From: Clostridia bacterium
GTDB taxonomy: Bacteria > Bacillota > Clostridia > Oscillospirales > CAG-272
Length of the DNA: 25,490 bases
Direction: 5' to 3'
Assembly: GCA_017466495.1 (NCBI GenBank)
Contig: JAFTUB010000169.1
Span: 1-25,490, forward strand
The first letter of the stretch is position 1. Each line of letters starts with the position of its first letter. Made by a program: the position numbers and the translations under genes. Shown piece after piece: positions 24,356-25,490 of this stretch. Under the pieces are notes generated by a model. The model had not been told where the DNA came from. It did not search any database and saw nothing but the letters and a program-made list of their open reading frames with translations.

Positions 24356-25490
24356 GTCTCCCATGCAGGGCGGACGGGGCAAGATGAGCAATGTCAGCGC
24401 CCGTCCCGATGTCAAGCTGGAGAAGGGGGCACGCATCCGCGTCATCCGTCGGATGTGCAGCTACCTCTTCCAATACAAATGGATGGTGCTCTTAGCCTTC
24501 GTGCTCATGATCACCTCCAACCTCCTTGCCCTGGTGGCTCCCCGCCTCTCGGGTCTGGCCATTGATGCCATTGAACCGGGCAAGGGTGCCGTTGTGTTCG
24601 AGAAAGTTTTCTTCTTCTGCGGACTGATGCTGATCTTCTACGCCCTCTCGGCCATCCTCTCCTACTCCCTCTCGGTGCTGATGATCAACCTCAGCCAGCG
24701 CATCATCTACACCATGCGCCGTCAGGTTTTCGATCACCTCACCCGCCTGCCGGTCTCCTACTTCGACCGAACCGCCACCGGTGAGATCATCTCCCACATC
24801 TCCTACGACATTGACACCATCAATGCGTCTCTCTCCCATGACCTGCTGCAGATCTGCGCCAGCGTCATTACGGTGGTGGGTTCCTTTGTGATGATGCTCT
24901 CCATCTCCCCGGTGCTCATTCTGGTGTTCGTCATCACCGTGCCCATCTCGGTGCTCTTCACCAAGTACAAGACCAAGAAAATCCGTCCCCTGTTCAAGCT
25001 GCGCTCGGCCAAGCTGGGCGAGCTGAACGGCTACGCCGAGGAAATGCTCTCTGGGCAGAAGACCATCAAGGCCTACGACCGGGAAGATGTCATCATCGGC
25101 CGCTTTGATCAGCGGAACACCGATGCTGTCAATGCCTACTACAACGCCGATTACCAGGGCTCCATGATCGGTCCCACCGTCAACTTCGTCAACAATCTTT
25201 CCCTGGCACTGATCTCCATGTTCGGTTCCATCCTTTACATGATCGGCTCGTTCTCGGTGGGCACACTCGCCTTCCCCGCCCTCTCTTTGGGTGACATCTC
25301 CAACTTCATTCAGTACTCCCGCCGCTTCTCCGGCCCCATCAACGAGATGGCCAATATCTTCAGCGAGCTGCAGTCGGCCCTGGCAGCCGCCGAGCGCGTC
25401 TTCCGTCTGCTGGACGAGGCTCCCGAGCCGGTGGATGCCGACAACGCCATCCCCCTCACCGATGTCCGCGGTCATGTGAAGCTGGAGCAC
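24348..25490 (+). CDS. ABC half-exporter, heterodimer subunit 2 (3' end outside window)
   Basis: Open to the window end, 381 codons are visible: a basic, Gly-rich cytosolic head of about 40 residues, then an ABC exporter membrane domain with segments such as WMVLLAFVLMITSNLLALVAPRLSGLAID, the coupling region LPVSYFDRTATGEIISHISYDIDTIN, and EEMLSGQKTIKAYDRED. The ATPase domain lies beyond the window; it should carry the catalytic Glu if the pair is of the TM287/288 type. I favour a TTG start at 24348, because GGGAGGT lies 7 nt upstream; ATG 24363 or 24384 are alternatives. The overlap with the previous gene implies coupled synthesis of the two halves. Confidence 0.92.
   Translation, partial: MNKSPMQGGRGKMSNVSARPDVKLEKGARIRVIRRMCSYLFQYKWMVLLAFVLMITSNLLALVAPRLSGLAIDAIEPGKGAVVFEKVFFFCGLMLIFYALSAILSYSLSVLMINLSQRIIYTMRRQVFDHLTRLPVSYFDRTATGEIISHISYDIDTINASLSHDLLQICASVITVVGSFVMMLSISPVLILVFVITVPISVLFTKYKTKKIRPLFKLRSAKLGELNGYAEEMLSGQKTIKAYDREDVIIGRFDQRNTDAVNAYYNADYQGSMIGPTVNFVNNLSLALISMFGSILYMIGSFSVGTLAFPALSLGDISNFIQYSRRFSGPINEMANIFSELQSALAAAERVFRLLDEAPEPVDADNAIPLTDVRGHVKLEH

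Noticed and set aside
1..25490. Mobile elements, CRISPR arrays or defence islands
   Set aside because: No transposase, integrase, direct-repeat array, cas or toxin-antitoxin signature is present; gene content is core-like throughout.

Overview
The window is a dense, GC-rich stretch (about 60% GC by eye) of a low-mobility bacterial chromosome, most like a gut-type Clostridia (Firmicutes, Oscillospiraceae-like) genome. The reasons are AddAB in place of RecBCD, a class B sortase, an HtrA with a cytoplasmic Pro/Gln/Tyr-rich head, strong AGGAGG ribosome binding sites, and TATAAT promoters with 17-bp spacing. I see no IS, prophage, CRISPR, tRNA or rRNA. The lineage call is inference.

Layout. (1) 1-6115, plus strand: the 3' end of a RadC-type JAB protein, then uvrB, a CPBP (CAAX-like) membrane protease and uvrA, closed by a strong terminator at 6129-6166. 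(2) 6370-12881, minus strand, read from high to low coordinates: htrA; a PhoB-type response regulator with its histidine kinase; then class B sortase, rlmA and a GT2 glycosyltransferase. The junctions between these transcription units are compact, with terminator hairpins next to or overlapping the following promoter. (3) 13034-22032, plus strand: one promoter, then a short QueG-like Fe-S protein, an unknown membrane protein, mgsA, addB and addA, then a perfect terminator. (4) 22045-end, plus strand: a promoter with an operator palindrome, marR, and two ABC half-exporters, the second cut by the window end.

The main anomaly is that three otherwise full-length genes each carry one in-frame TAG: uvrB codon 380, uvrA codon 362 and histidine-kinase codon 346. 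None has an internal TAA or TGA, and the frame continues without a shift into perfectly recognisable domains. All 17 gene ends visible in the window use TAA (8) or TGA (9), never TAG. This pattern fits UAG being read as an amino acid (probably Glu or Gln) in this organism, by reassignment or a suppressor tRNA. The competing reading is that these are true nonsense mutations or consensus errors in decaying genes. uvrA and uvrB also show unusual residues at normally very conserved positions, which favours the competing reading for the excision-repair pair.

How the genes work together: DNA repair is prominent (RadC-like, UvrA/UvrB, AddA/AddB). The minus-strand block looks like a cell-envelope stress and surface module (HtrA, two-component system, sortase B). 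The last block is a MarR-controlled heterodimeric exporter whose first subunit has the degenerate ATPase site expected for such pairs.
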